Assembly (NCBI GenBank): GCA_963693085.1
Contig: OY856413.1
Coordinates: forward strand, 470,635,879 to 470,699,878
Origin: Alisma plantago-aquatica
Taxonomy: Eukaryota; Streptophyta; Magnoliopsida; Alismatales; Alismataceae
Reading direction: 5' to 3'
Length of the DNA stretch: 64,000 nt
The translations under genes and the position numbers were made by a program. Below, piece by piece: positions 49,626-60,350 of this stretch. Each line of letters opens with the position of its first letter. The stretch's first letter is position 1. Below the pieces are notes generated by a model. The model searched no databases. It was not told the DNA's origin and saw nothing but the letters and a program-made list of their open reading frames with translations.

Positions 49626-52240
49626 GCTCGAGTTAGATAGGAGAGATATGGTTTTCTTTAAGTTTTCTACAGTGGATGATGCCATGTGTGGCTACTATCA
49701 ATTTCTTATGAGACTAGTTTTTTTAAGCACAACTATTGTTCCTATGTTTTTCCCTTAACATTTGTTATCTAATTGTAATCTTCCAAGCTGACTAATGATT
49801 CGTTGATGTCTTCATGTTATGTTTCTGTAGAGACATAAATGTCTTATCTTTATTTTTCTAGTTGTACTACAAATATTGGATTAATATTGTGCTAGGAATA
49901 TGTCTATATATGTTGTCCAAAGTATTTGGTATCTTTTTCCAGACATCAACCAAAGAAAATGTAGGCTTTGGTGGCACTTTTTGAGAACCACTTGGCATCA
50001 GTTTATGTCCAATGTATTTTTGGCAAGCATCTGCTTTGTTGGATCTAATATTGTGACATGGCATGCATTGAACCCAATTTTCATGACTTGTACTAAAGGT
50101 TTTTTGATAAAGTTAATTCCTGATCTTTAGATCATAAAGTTGTCATGCTACATATGAGAACTGCAAGGTACTAATCCTGCCCTAAGTAGATTTCTTTAGT
50201 GCACTATTTGTACGAGTGCAGTACAATAACTTTAGATATACCTTGCAGGTATTTTCAGGTCTAATTTCATAAAATCAAGTTCAGAGGATCCTGACAATTC
50301 GAGAGCACAATGCACTTGAACTGAAGCAAAATATGAACAAGTCCATTCTTGTTTGGGATCTCTAAGAGAAGGAACGCCCATGAAATAACTATTGAAACTA
50401 AAAGATCCACCATCTTTAGGTTTGTTCACAAGACCTTTACCTTTCCTATCAAGCCTTTTCCTTTTTGGAAAAGTGAGTCCTTTTTATATAAATTTTATTA
50501 TTTTATGTTGTTGGTATCATCCATCTTTTAGTATGCATGACACCCTCATGTTTAGGCTTTATATTTTCATTTTAGTCATGACGTAAAATGAATGAACTTT
50601 TTCCAAAAGAATAGTTGTACCACAAGTGGAAGTCCATGTCTTTTTCCAAAAGAATAGTTGTACAAAATTTTTATTCAGATTCCTCAATTGTGTGATTGAA
50701 TATGAGAAATTACAAAAAGCTTTTTATTAAGTTCTGTATTTGGATGACAACCACATCTTTATTCTTCTAAAATTTTACTAGATAGTCATTGATGGCTTGA
50801 CTTCCAAGTGATTGATTGGAACTAGTACCTTGGTTGGTGTGCATCAGAAAAGTTGGCTACAGGCATATGGTAATTATTGTTCTAGAGGTGATGATTGAGG
50901 GAACCATTGTAGTGGGATAAAGGATCAAGGTGGCTCCCTTGATCACTGCCTTGGTTGATGTGGCAGGGCCAATGTACAAGGCTACAAAACCACATCTTTC
51001 ATATGTTAGGAGAACTTTTAGGGAGATAACAAAGACTACCTCAGATGCATTCCTTTTTTATTTTATGTGAGTCTCTCCTTTATGAAAGGTTGTCATTTTT
51101 CCATTCATTTTTTATTTTCTCAAAGTCTCTCTGACTTGACTTGTGAGTCTAGTGGTCATCTATGTTGGTGATGTGCAAAACCTTTTGACTAATTGAGAAT
51201 TATTAGTCAATTCTATTACTTGTTCTAAAGCTTCAGTTGATTGGGTCCATGTACCAAGGCTTGTTTATTAGTTTTTTTTTCACTTTTTCATGTGGTATGA
51301 GTTTCTTTATTACTGATCTATGAAGTTTTGTAGGATTTGTCTTTTTTCCAATTTCTACCTTGGATTTTCTAAAGTTGAGGATGAAGGTCAGCTACTTACT
51401 TGCTAGGTTGGGCATACCAATTGGTCTCAATGTTGAGGCGACCAACCTACTTGGTGCTACTTTGAAGGTAGTTCCTCAACCCCCTTAATGTCTTGGTTCT
51501 TTTTATGCCTTGCGGCTATTTAGGGATAGGTAGGAAGTGTTTTTGTTGCATTGATAGATTGGTAAATAATAGAGTAATAACCCGTACTTGAAAGGGAAAA
51601 AACTGTAAATGGTTGCGAATAGAGTAATTACCCAAGTTCAGAACCTCACTGAATATCTGAAGAACCATCATGACTATAACGTGATAAATATGGACTAGTG
51701 GATGAGCCTTCTATGATTTTACAAAGAGATATTTTTCATCTCTGGACAATCACAACTTGGAACTTGCCTGGTCATTGATATTGGACAATTTTGTGATGCA
51801 GGAAAAGCAAAAGTCAACATTTTATAGCACATAATCTTCTCCTTATTTTCCCTCAGCAGTCCTTCCCAAAGTAGGACAAGATCTGCCAAATCTTGTGTGA
51901 TGTTTATGCTAGTGCTGGTAAAAAACATGTTGGAAATATTTTGTAGATGGATCTTAAATGCAGAAGATTGTCAGTTTATATGCCTTCTTTTTCCAGCTGT
52001 TTGCTATTAGAAAATAAATTATATATATTGAAAATAACACCAGAATAACACCATCACCTACACAATGCCATGTTATGTAATAATTTGATACACTCTTTGG
52101 ATGTTAGTATTTGAATAAATTCATTGGATCGAAGTGAAAGAATGAATGCATGTGTAATCATATTGAATCACCTTTTTGTCTATGCTCATTATCAGTGTGA
52201 TTATGATTGAGGTTATGAACTTATCTTACGCTACCTTTTT
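49626..52240. other. CACTA-2 3' half, possible exon remnants
   Basis: Mostly AT-rich and unrecognised. Two stretches stay open for 35-45 codons with ordinary protein composition: about 50928-51070 (includes LITALVDVAGPMYKATKPHL) and about 51360-51487 (includes VSYLLARLGIPIGLNVEATN, ending TAA). They may be exons of a captured host gene or a third element gene. I do not recognise either. Listed ORFs at 49900 and 50349 show no motif. Confidence 0.35.
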
Positions 52241-52241
52241 G

Positions 52242-52625
52242 GTATATTGTTGACAGAAACTCAAGACCTATTTTAAAAAGAACCTCAATCTAGAGTGGAA
52301 TGAAGAGCCAACTCTCATTGTCAGAGAGACAATCTGTGCCATCAATATGGTATGTGTACTCTCCTATTATACTTGTATCTTGTTTTTTTATATACTGCCT
52401 TTTATGTTGTTAAAAATATGTATGATGTGATCAATATTGGTATATTGTTGACAGAAACTCAAGACCTATTTTAAAAAGAACCTCAATCTAGAGTGGAATG
52501 AAGAGCCAACTCTCATTGTCATAGAGACAATCTGTGCCATCAATATGGTATGTGTACTCTCCTATTATACTTGTATCTTGTTTTGTTATATACTGCCTTT
52601 TATGTTGTTAAAAATATGTATGATG
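52242..52625 (+). repeat. Tandem duplication carrying a duplicated 93-nt exon
   Basis: Two units of about 195 bases (52242-52437 and 52438-52625) are nearly identical. Each contains an open 31-codon segment (52257-52349 and 52455-52547) bounded by GTTGACAG and GTATGTGT, i.e. good acceptor and donor sites, in the same phase. They differ by one R-to-I change. The segment reads KLKTYFKKNLNLEWNEEP and onward; family unknown. Confidence 0.8.
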
Positions 52626-54490
52626 TGATCCATAATATACTGTTACTGGATAAGGATAGGTGTTTTCTCATATGCTAACGTCTTGTACAAATTTTTGTCA
52701 AACAATTTATCCATCAGTGGAGTAGTAGGTGTAGGCTGTAGAAGTATACGATTTTCTGCTACGACCATGTTAGCTTTAGCTCATGCAAGGAACATAACAA
52801 ATTGTGGAGTCCTTGTCAAAGAGGTAGGCATAACTAAAGTGTTTAAAACCATTCTCCAACCAACCTGTTTCTCAGAAGTCAAAACCATGTCTTTATCATT
52901 GAAAATGGCTAGGTGAGAAGGAGTTGTGATCGGACTTATAGACCTTACTGTTGGTCTAGCAAGAATGCTCTTTGGGTGGTGACCCCTATCTAACATATCT
53001 TTCTAAATCTCTTAGGGATACTGGACTAGGATGTTGATGCATTTACAGAGTTTGAGAGCTATAATTTTTTTTAATATATGGCATACTTGTATATATAAGG
53101 GAATTTCCAGCTCAATATAATAGGGCAAACTTAGGTGTCCCTGGGAAAAGAATCTCAATTGATAATCATGATCGTCTTTACCAACATAATCCCAATTGAT
53201 AGAAAAAATATATATGTAAGGTGTTGACGTGGTTCTGTCTACAAGAAACAGAACCAAAATATGAAATAGTATGTACTAGTGCATACCCTTTAGTCTAGCA
53301 TCAGGGGTCACCGTAACTCTCACATCTACACCATATTGTAGAGTAGGATTTCCCTTTTGTATCACATGGTTAGATCTACTACACTAGCATACTTATTACA
53401 GACTTTGCTAAAGCATCATATGATTGGAACGACTACTCCAGTTGTAAAGTAAGACCATGCCAAAAAATCATATGGACAAGTGGCAACCCAATAAATGTGT
53501 TAGTGTTACTTACCATGTTGAAGTTGGATATCCACTTGGATCTTACAATATGATCAGTGGCATTTATAGATATGAACCTAGGAGCTGGCAACATCACCAA
53601 TTGAACACTAAGAATTTTCTATATCTTGAAATTTTTTCTTTAGTGACCTGTCACCTTGAGTATTAGTAGATAAATTTATTCTGACAAGCTGAGTATACTA
53701 AATAAGCTAAGAAATGTCCATAACAATTTTTCAGAAAGTACAACATTCATATTCTGTCACCGACTGTCTAAATCTTAGTCTTAACAATAAAAGATGGGAT
53801 AATTGCAAAAAGATTATCTTGTCTAGAGGTGAATCCCGACATTGCCTTCTTGTTGTTGATCTTTGCCAACTGATACCATATCTAGGATAAATAAAGGAGA
53901 TGTCAGACTTGTAAATATGTTGTGTGGTAGGATTTGTAACTTTTAGTGCATCATTTTTGGTAGCAAGGTGCTACGTCTTAAAGTAAATCAAATTAATTAA
54001 CACATATCTAACATGTCCATTCTATTAATTAATTTAAATGAGATTCAAGTAGCCTATAGATCGTCATCTTGAGTGCATGACGCTGAATATCAACTTTTCA
54101 GATTACTCCATGAATTATATTTCAACTGTATAATATATTGACAAACATATAAGTTGATCAGATATTCAGCTCTGATGCGAAGGAGGTGTAGCAATGAAAA
54201 GTAGTGTGCTGAAATTTTGGATTGTGGTGACTTGTATATATACCGTGGCTGTATAGTATAGTGTTTTAAATGCTATCCATACTGTAAGAGTTGTTTAATT
54301 TCTAAAAGTTTAGTTAGATTTTGCCAAATATGTTATTAAGCTGTTGAGAAGCCATGCACGATATGAAGACGGCCATGAATCAAAGATGGCATAAATTTCC
54401 TTTTTACATATAATGTATCGTCTGCTTTCTGAAGCATTGTGTCTTTGTTATACTCAGAACAACAAGCTGATGATTATTTAATAGGGTGAT
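52626..54490. other. CACTA-2 interval, nothing recognised
   Basis: AT-rich. Open frames of 69-81 codons (52683, 53012 minus, 53457) have no recognisable motif or consistent splice context. Confidence 0.35.
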
Positions 54491-54494
54491 ACAT

Positions 54495-54905
54495 ATTGTA
54501 ATAAATACATGCTCCCCTGTTTAATGGTATACTACTGAAACGTAAGCAAATGGCATACCCCTCATCTCCTTGATTGGTAGTATAAACTGATCGATTTTAA
54601 GTTAACCCAACAAAAAAATATCACATGAACTTGTCCTTGACAAAAGAATTAATTAATAAAAGATAAAGTCAAATACTTGTGGAAACCACCATATGGTGAT
54701 GTAATAAATACGTGCTCCCCTGTTTAATGGTATACTACTGAAACGTAAGCAAATAGCATACCGCTTGTCTCCTTGATTGGTTAGTATATACTTATTGATT
54801 TTAAGTTATACCAATAAAAAATATCACATGAATTTGTCCTTGACAAAAGAATTAATTATTTAAAGATAAAAGTCAAATGCTTGTGGAAACCTCCAGATGG
54901 TGATG
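54495..54905 (+). repeat. Tandem duplication, about 205-base unit
   Basis: 54495-54699 and 54700-54905 share AATAAATACATGCTCCCCTG, GGTATACTACTGAAACGTAA, CTTGTCCTTGACAAAAGAAT and CTTGTGGAAACC with scattered substitutions. Non-coding. Confidence 0.9.
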
Positions 54906-56060
54906 CCGAGGATTGAATGCAGCCTATTCGATGATTATGAGTTGTTCGTACAAAGTTATACCCAGGAGAAGTCTATTCGTCACTTGTAGTCTAGCTAACA
55001 AGTTTAATACTTCTGTCAACTTTTCTTTTGTATCTATTTGAATTTTTTATGGAGGAGTTGCTTCTGAAAAGATACGTTTATGTTTACAGCATATCTAAGT
55101 TGAGCATGAAGTAAATTGGCTACTTGATGCCGATTCCAGTTTTCAAAGGGCTAGCAGAATGACCTCATCTATCAGGGGTAATCCACAACACTGACAGGAC
55201 TGGACAGTTGGGAGTCGAGAAGAGATATGCTCAAATAGTTGAACACGAGCCAGGGTCACTCACTCCAACATCATCAACGGATGTCTCTCATATCATAACA
55301 TTTTGCACAAGACGTCTGGTGTCAGTCTTCTTATTGTGATTACGCTCATCATTCAGATCTTAAGACTCTCATACATAAAGGTTGCAAACATCAACCTGAA
55401 GGACCTACCCAATGGTAATGTAATGGGAAGATCACGCCCAGCCATCAGAATAGATTCTCTAAGGAGAGACACATCTACTGATCCAAAGGGACAATCATCC
55501 AAGAGGTCGTGCTGCAACTCAAGAATGACGATTCTGAGAAACTACAGATGCAGCTCAAGTACGTGGGTGAGCATTACTAATGCCAAGAAGATCCATATAT
55601 AGAAGCATCTCGTCATAAATAAATCATGTAGATTTTGATTTTCTTTTCAATGTTCCTTGAACTATGATTTGAGCGTGTTCATGTTCAATTACTTTTGTTC
55701 CTTTTCTATGTTATGTTAATACCTCAATCATCTTTAGTAACTGACATATCAATGCTTCAATTTTTTAGGGATGTCTAGAAAGACGAATCGAATAAAACGT
55801 AGAGTACTACAAAAAAGATGATGCTCATTGCTAGATCCAGGAACAAGCAGATGGGAGGAGGTTGTTCTTCCAAGATCTGTCGTTATGACTATGTTGCTTT
55901 TTCTTCTTTTCTTGGAAAGAGCATGTTCTTCCAAGATGTAAAAAAATCTTTGTAAATACCATATAGAAATACTTATGAAAAAAAAGAAAAGTTTTGAGTT
56001 TCCAAAAAAGAGGATGCCTTTCAGATAAGATTGCAAATGTGTGTGGCATTTGAACAGTGG
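54906..56060. other. CACTA-2 interval with weak coding trace
   Basis: A 99-codon frame (55303-55602) has no motif. In another phase about 55490-55580 reads EVVLQLKNDDSEKLQMQLKY, a charged heptad-like run that could be the coiled-coil end of a lost gene. Otherwise nothing recognised. Confidence 0.3.
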
Positions 56061-56063
56061 TAC

Positions 56064-56152
<89 letters not shown>

Positions 56153-56165
56153 TATATATATATAT
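56061..56165. repeat. (AT)n microsatellite
   Basis: About 50 TA units with two small interruptions. The apparent proteins on both strands at 55749-56336 are translations of this repeat. Confidence 0.97.
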
Positions 56166-56319
56166 GTTACAGATAAAAACAACAAATGTGATCATTTTTC
56201 ATACTTTGTGTATATACTATTTTACGCTAAAATTGCTTTATTCACACCATTTTGGCCTCATTTACCACGCTTCTTAGCGTACATAAGCATTTTTTCTGGA
56301 ATACTAAAAAATAAGATGT

Positions 56320-56580
56320 CAATTTTTCCACCCTAATAAGCGTGAAAAATTATTTCCCACCCAAAAAAATATGGAAAAAAATCCACGCTAAAATGCGTAA
56401 ACAATTTGGCGCCACACATTATTATGTGGAACAAATAGTACACCAAACAGCGTGGATAATTCTCAACTCTTTATTTTTCCACGTTGTTTCTACGCTTCAA
56501 TAAGCGTGGATACTAAAAATATCCACGTGATTTAGCGTGGATAACTCCTATATATAGTGTGGAAAAACACTGATATTTTT
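56320..56580. repeat. CACTA-2 right subterminal repeats
   Basis: CCACGCTAAA / AGCGTGGATA words recur at least eight times in both orientations up to the right terminus. The motif differs from the CGTCGGTT set of CACTA-1, so the two elements use different binding arrays and belong to different families. Confidence 0.85.
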
Positions 56581-56590
56581 CGTAGTCGAT

Positions 56591-57910
56591 GGTACCAACA
56601 CCTTGTGTTTTTGGAATCCTGTTCGGACTTTTCCTCCTTGATATGGGAGTAAACTCTCCTTCTTCTCCTTGACCCGTAACCTGTGGATTATCTTCAGTAG
56701 CAGTAGGAGGTGGCCGCTCATCCGTCTCAATAGGTTTAGGTGCAGTGGTGTCCTTGTCTTGCCCCACTTCTATTCTTTGTGCTTGATCATCAATACGAAT
56801 GTTCTTTTTCGTAGCAGAAGACTCCTCGTTCAGCCCCATACCAGTTGCGTCGGCTGCCACTGGCTTCGTGCCTTTGCGGTTCTTCTCCATCCACTGTAAG
56901 GAACTCGGTCCTTCCTTCTTGTCAGCCTTGGCTTCCTTCGTCGCTTTGCAAGCTCCGTCCGGGTGGCCAAACGACCTGCACTCTTTGCACTTCGGTGGCT
57001 TGTGGTCGTAGAGGATCCGCACCGGGATAGGCTGCTGTCCTTGGACGTTCAGCCACACCTGTTCTACTGTCTCCTCTTCCGCATTGAGTTCCACTAAGAC
57101 GCGAGCTTCGTCGGACACCAAGGAGCGATCGTCGATATGAAGGACTCTCCCCGCTCCCGCCGCAATGGTGCCGACCGCCCGTCTAGTCCATGCCCGACCG
57201 ATCGATCCCAAGGAAACCCACGTAGGAATCGTGGTGAAAGCGTCGCGCTTCAACTCATCGCCGGACCGGTAGTCCTTGGCAACCACCAGTTGCCCGTCAA
57301 ACCATCGTGTCCGAGGTTGAGAACGACCTGCTTGTCCGCCGCCGTTGAGAATCGAATCAGGTAGATGCCGGACTCCTTCGATATTAGATCAAAAGTGCCC
57401 CCTTGGGACCCCAGGTCCTCTTAATCTAGGCGAGGAAGTGTGGATAGAAGGGGCGTTTCCCAATTACGTACGCCATGATTGCATACTCCCACACATCCTT
57501 CATCTTCTCAAACTCGTCTGCCGCCAGTTCTACGTGAACCTTTCCGCCTGCCCGCCTTGGCTTCGGATAGTCCTCCTCGGTAATCTTGCCTGGGTTCGGC
57601 TCCTTCAGTATCTGCGTCCAAGCCTTCCGCGGCTCCTTGGGCTGCATCCCGCCGGTCCTGCCTTGGTCCGCCTTCGACTGGTCGCCGTCTAGCTTCTGGC
57701 CGCAGGGTTCAACGCTGCCTTTCTCAACGTCTGCCGCACCCGTCGAGGACGACGGTGCGTCCGGTTCCGTCGCGTTAGGGTTGGACGCCGTTGCTGAGTG
57801 CCGAAGTTCCTCTCGTGCAGGGATGGTGGGGGTGGTAGGTTGGGTTGTGCGGTTGTGCGGGAGGGGTGGACGCCTGAGGCCTGGGCGGCCGGAGGCGTGG
57901 GCATCGTGCC
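56591..57910 (-). pseudogene. LINE ORF1, 5' and central portion (DUF4283, CCHC knuckle)
   Basis: GC-rich, unlike its surroundings. ORF1 of plant L1 elements encodes an RNA-binding protein. A Pro/Ala-rich start (candidate ATG near 57902-57904) leads into DUF4283-like text: VWEYAIMAYVIGKRPFYPHF (about 57490-57430) and WVSLGSIGRAW (about 57220). The zinc knuckle CKECRSFGHPDGAC is near 56985-56945, followed by a low-complexity charged tail. A stop (TAG at about 57423) and shifts near 57690, 57395 and 57300 break it. The longest clean piece is 257 codons (56513-57286), the last 25 of which are CACTA-2 sequence. The true end of the gene is at 29099. Confidence 0.85.
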
Positions 57911-57987
57911 CTAGGTGGCCGGCGATCAGGATCGCCCGGACCCAACCAGAGAGACGACGCGGGCTGTTGTTTTAGCTAGTTGGTGTT

Positions 57988-58005
57988 CCCCTCTTCCATG
58001 TATAT
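57988..58005. repeat. LINE target-site duplication, right copy
   Basis: CCCCTCTTCCATGTATAT, identical to 25694-25711. Followed by TATG/TATA repeats that match the AT-rich centre of the Mutator-like element on the left side. Confidence 0.75.
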
Positions 58006-58285
58006 ATATGTATGTATGTATGTATTCTAGATTCTATGTATATACATATATGCATAGATATACACATATAGATACATATATGCATTCTACCTCATAAAAC
58101 TTTTCTTCTATATGAACCGTTGGTTCGATCCAATTTGGTTCGGTCTACTGGTCGGACCGATCGGGCCGTGTTTCAAACTGGTTGAACAAGAAAAATATAT
58201 AACTGGATTTTAGAGTTCTGAACCGGTCCTCTACCTGTTTATAAATCTGACCGATCGTACAGGTCGGCTCGATTTTTAAATCACT
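58006..58285. repeat. Right part of the split Mutator-like/MITE element
   Basis: TATG microsatellite to about 58085, then GAACCGT/CGGTTCGGT-rich arm ending AAATCACT at 58285. Complementary in style to the left arm 24226-24425. Confidence 0.6.
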
Positions 58286-58552
58286 GATTCTAAGTACAAA
58301 AGATGCCTCGTCCCTTTTTTCCTCCCTCTCCCGTGGTTATAGTAGATCCCTTACTGCGGAAGCGGTGGTTTGTCGTGTTTTGTAGGCCTTGGAGTTGGTT
58401 GGTTAGTCGTCCACCGTAGTTGCTTCATTCCGGAAGGAGCGTGTTAAAAGTGACTGACAACTACGACGCTCCAGGCTGCAGTCATGTGCTAATATAGGTG
58501 GGAAAGCAAAGTATATGTCATGCATGCGTGCTTCTGTGGGGTTGCAGCTAGA
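58286..58552 (+). repeat. Duplicated host unit, copy A part 4
   Basis: Matches 59374-59650: GCGGTGGTTTGTCGT, GGTTAGTCGTCCACCGTAG, CTGACAACTRCGACGCTC, AGGTGGGAAAGCAA. It resumes copy A after the nest and is followed at once by copy B. Confidence 0.85.
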
Positions 58553-59650
58553 AGATTTGGCAATAAGTCATTATTTCTCCAAGGATATCATTTCCTCTAA
58601 GTACAAACCCTATAAATAAATTTCTTGTCAAAAGATACATTTCTACTTAAACTTTTACTTCCATCCAAACAAATAAATTCCCCCTAAAGATTATTTTCTC
58701 TTTAAGAAATTATTTAATACCAGAAAATTACTTAACTCTAACATAATAAATTCCCCCTAAAGATTCTCCTTTATATTCTAATAATAATTTAACATATTAT
58801 ACTCATTGATGAGAGAATATTTTTTGTGTATGTCATAAAGAATTTATTTAACTTTGTCTTGAAATAAATAAATAGAATTTATATTAGAATGGAATATTTT
58901 TATATACAAAATCCCTATTTCATTTTCCGCACCAGGTATATAACAAACAACATTGTTTACATTTTTCTATCCGGTTATATTTTCCCATACTGCTGTCACC
59001 AAATAATAATATTTAATAATTTTCTCATCCTGTGCTCCTTTCCTTTTTCCTTCCCTATCCCATCCCCTTCCTCATTTATGTTGTCACACCACATAACAAA
59101 CATTGATATTTTTCTCCCACCCGGCCCCCATTTGGGTTGGACGTTGGTGATCATATGATAGTTAATCACCGTAGGGTGAAGAATGGGCGGTGCCGGTACA
59201 GCAGATTTAGAGGCGGTGGTGTATACGGAGCGGACAAACCAATAGTTTTCTTACAGTTAAAATCGTTATTTTTATCCAAGACAATCGTTCTTTTTAACAG
59301 TGGCCTTTTTTCAAGGACGATAGTGTTTCGGGCTGGCAAGTCGCGACGAGCGGATCAAACAACAACAATCAAAGATTCAAGTACAACACGTTCGTCGTCC
59401 CTTTCTTCCTCTCTCTCCTGTCGGTATAGTAGATTTACTATAAGCAAAGCACCAATCTCTTGTTGTGGAGGCGGTGGTTTGTCGTCTTTTGTTTTTTTTA
59501 GGCCTTGGGGTTGGTTAGTCGTCCACCGTAGCGTTGCTTTGATTCATTAAAAAGCAACTGACAACTGCGACGCTCAAGGTTGTTGTCACGTGCGTGCTAG
59601 GTGCTAGTGTAGTTGGGGCCCGATTCATCAAGGTGGGAAAGCAATTAAAA
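58553..59650 (+). repeat. Duplicated host unit, copy B (uninterrupted)
   Basis: One continuous segment whose parts match, in order, 13187-13804, 22884-23160, 24154-24225 and 58286-58552. It therefore shows the pre-insertion state at three places: about 58990-59000 (CACTA-1), about 59332-59341 (hAT-like) and 59374-59383 (Mutator-like nest). Sequence content is non-coding or promoter-like; frames at 58889 and 59137 have no motif. Confidence 0.85.
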
Positions 59651-60350
59651 GCGAAGTATACAGAGAAGAAATTGCTCACACTGAGTCACTGATGTGAGAA
59701 AGAAAACGAGGGCAAGAAGAAGAGGACGACGACAGCCATTTGGGGGCAGCAAGAGCAGTAGTCAGCGGTGCTGGTTGTTGTTGCGGTATAATGGTGTGTG
59801 CCGGAAGTAATGGCTCCTCCTTGAGCCACCAATACCGTGTGGAAATGGGGATGGGGGATGCGCTCGACCCGGCTGAGTCACAACTACTGGTACGGTATAA
59901 ATATATGGTCCTCTCCTCCTGCTCCTGGGTCCTGCAAGAGAGATGATGAAGGAGATGGTCAAATGAATCATGGCCACTGGTTCCTCTCCCTTGCCTCGAA
60001 GGCGAAGGATCTGCTTGGTCCCCAGTGCCTTTTAGCCCGTTGATGGGTGAGAAGCGGCTTTTCAAAATTGCTCATCATTGTTGACGGCTCAATCTCTATA
60101 ACTCCCTCTAGTCATCTGCTGTTGTGCTTGTTTCTTCTCCGAGTTGTATATAGTATAGTGTGGTGCTGCTACAAAATGCAACGCATGATCGGCCGAGGCT
60201 AATTAGCTGCCAGTCTACGTGGCTTGTGGATAGAATTATCTTTTTCGTTTTCCTTCTATCCGCCGCGCGACAGCTACTCGTCATGCGGTGTCTGCTGTCC
60301 TTTCTTCCCGCAATTATTTGAATTTGACATTAGAGCAGGGAAGGGTATCT
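59651..60350 (+). promoter_or_regulatory. Promoter-like GC-balanced stretch with TATA motif
   Basis: After tandem copy B the composition becomes balanced. TGAGTCA at about 59873 and GGTATAAATATATGG at about 59894-59908 look like a core promoter, followed by CT-rich sequence and an ATG at 59963 opening 27 codons. No coding sequence that I recognise follows before the LINE fragment at 60480. It may be the promoter and leader of a truncated host gene whose upstream region was tandemly duplicated. The overlapping frames on both strands (59676-60065) are not convincing proteins. Confidence 0.35.

Larger units (their letters stand above)
29240..56587 (+). mobile_element. CACTA-2, giant CACTA transposon (27.3 kb with nested Sirevirus)
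   Basis: Left end ATCTAGTAGAAACGG and right end (inward) GACTACGAAAAATATC align with CACTAGTAGAAA/CACTACGAAAAA termini but have lost the outer one or two bases. The flanking duplication is GAT. The right subterminal region (56320-56580) repeats AGCGTGGATA/CCACGCTAAA in both orientations. The element carries a TNP2-like gene (34860-38429) and a TNPA-like gene (38888-49625), both plus strand. Without the Sirevirus it is 18.9 kb, long for a CACTA. The surplus is 30.2-34.8 kb and 49.6-56.3 kb of mostly unidentified, internally duplicated DNA that may include captured sequence. Confidence 0.85.
25712..57987 (-). mobile_element. L1-type LINE, split by CACTA-2
   Basis: In minus orientation the 5' part (ORF1 start and body) is at 57987-56591, and ORF1 end, ORF2 and 3' UTR are at 29236-25712. 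Without the CACTA-2 insertion it is about 4.9 kb, normal for a plant L1. Both outer flanks carry the same 18-mer. Removing 29240-56587 and one copy of the GAT duplication leaves ORF1 in phase across the junction. No clear poly(A) tract is seen at the 3' end (25712 side), so the tail is lost or unusual. ORF1 and ORF2 both carry stops and shifts: a dead copy. Confidence 0.88.
24226..58285. mobile_element. Mutator-like/MITE element split by a 33-kb nest
   Basis: The left arm (24226-24425) and right arm (about 58091-58285) are rich in GAACCGGT/ACCGGTTC-like words. Their outer ends are imperfect inverted repeats: AATGTTTTCAGAACTGAACC inward from the left, AGTGATTTAAAAATCGAGCC inward from the right, 13 of 20 positions equal. 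They are flanked by GATTTTAAGT (24216-24225) and GATTCTAAGT (58286-58295), a 10-bp duplication with one mismatch. The paralogous copy at 59374-59383 has only one such site. The original element was probably a few hundred bases to 1.7 kb with an AT-rich centre. All DNA between the arms was added later or was that centre. A 9-10-bp duplication suggests Mutator-like elements; no transposase was found. Confidence 0.6.

Noticed and set aside
55749..56336. Frames of 148, 101 and 78 codons with IYIYIY runs
   Set aside because: Products of the (AT)n microsatellite at 56061-56165.
56669..57692. Several plus-strand frames opposite the LINE ORF1
   Set aside because: GC-rich antisense shadows; the minus strand has DUF4283-like text and a CCHC knuckle.
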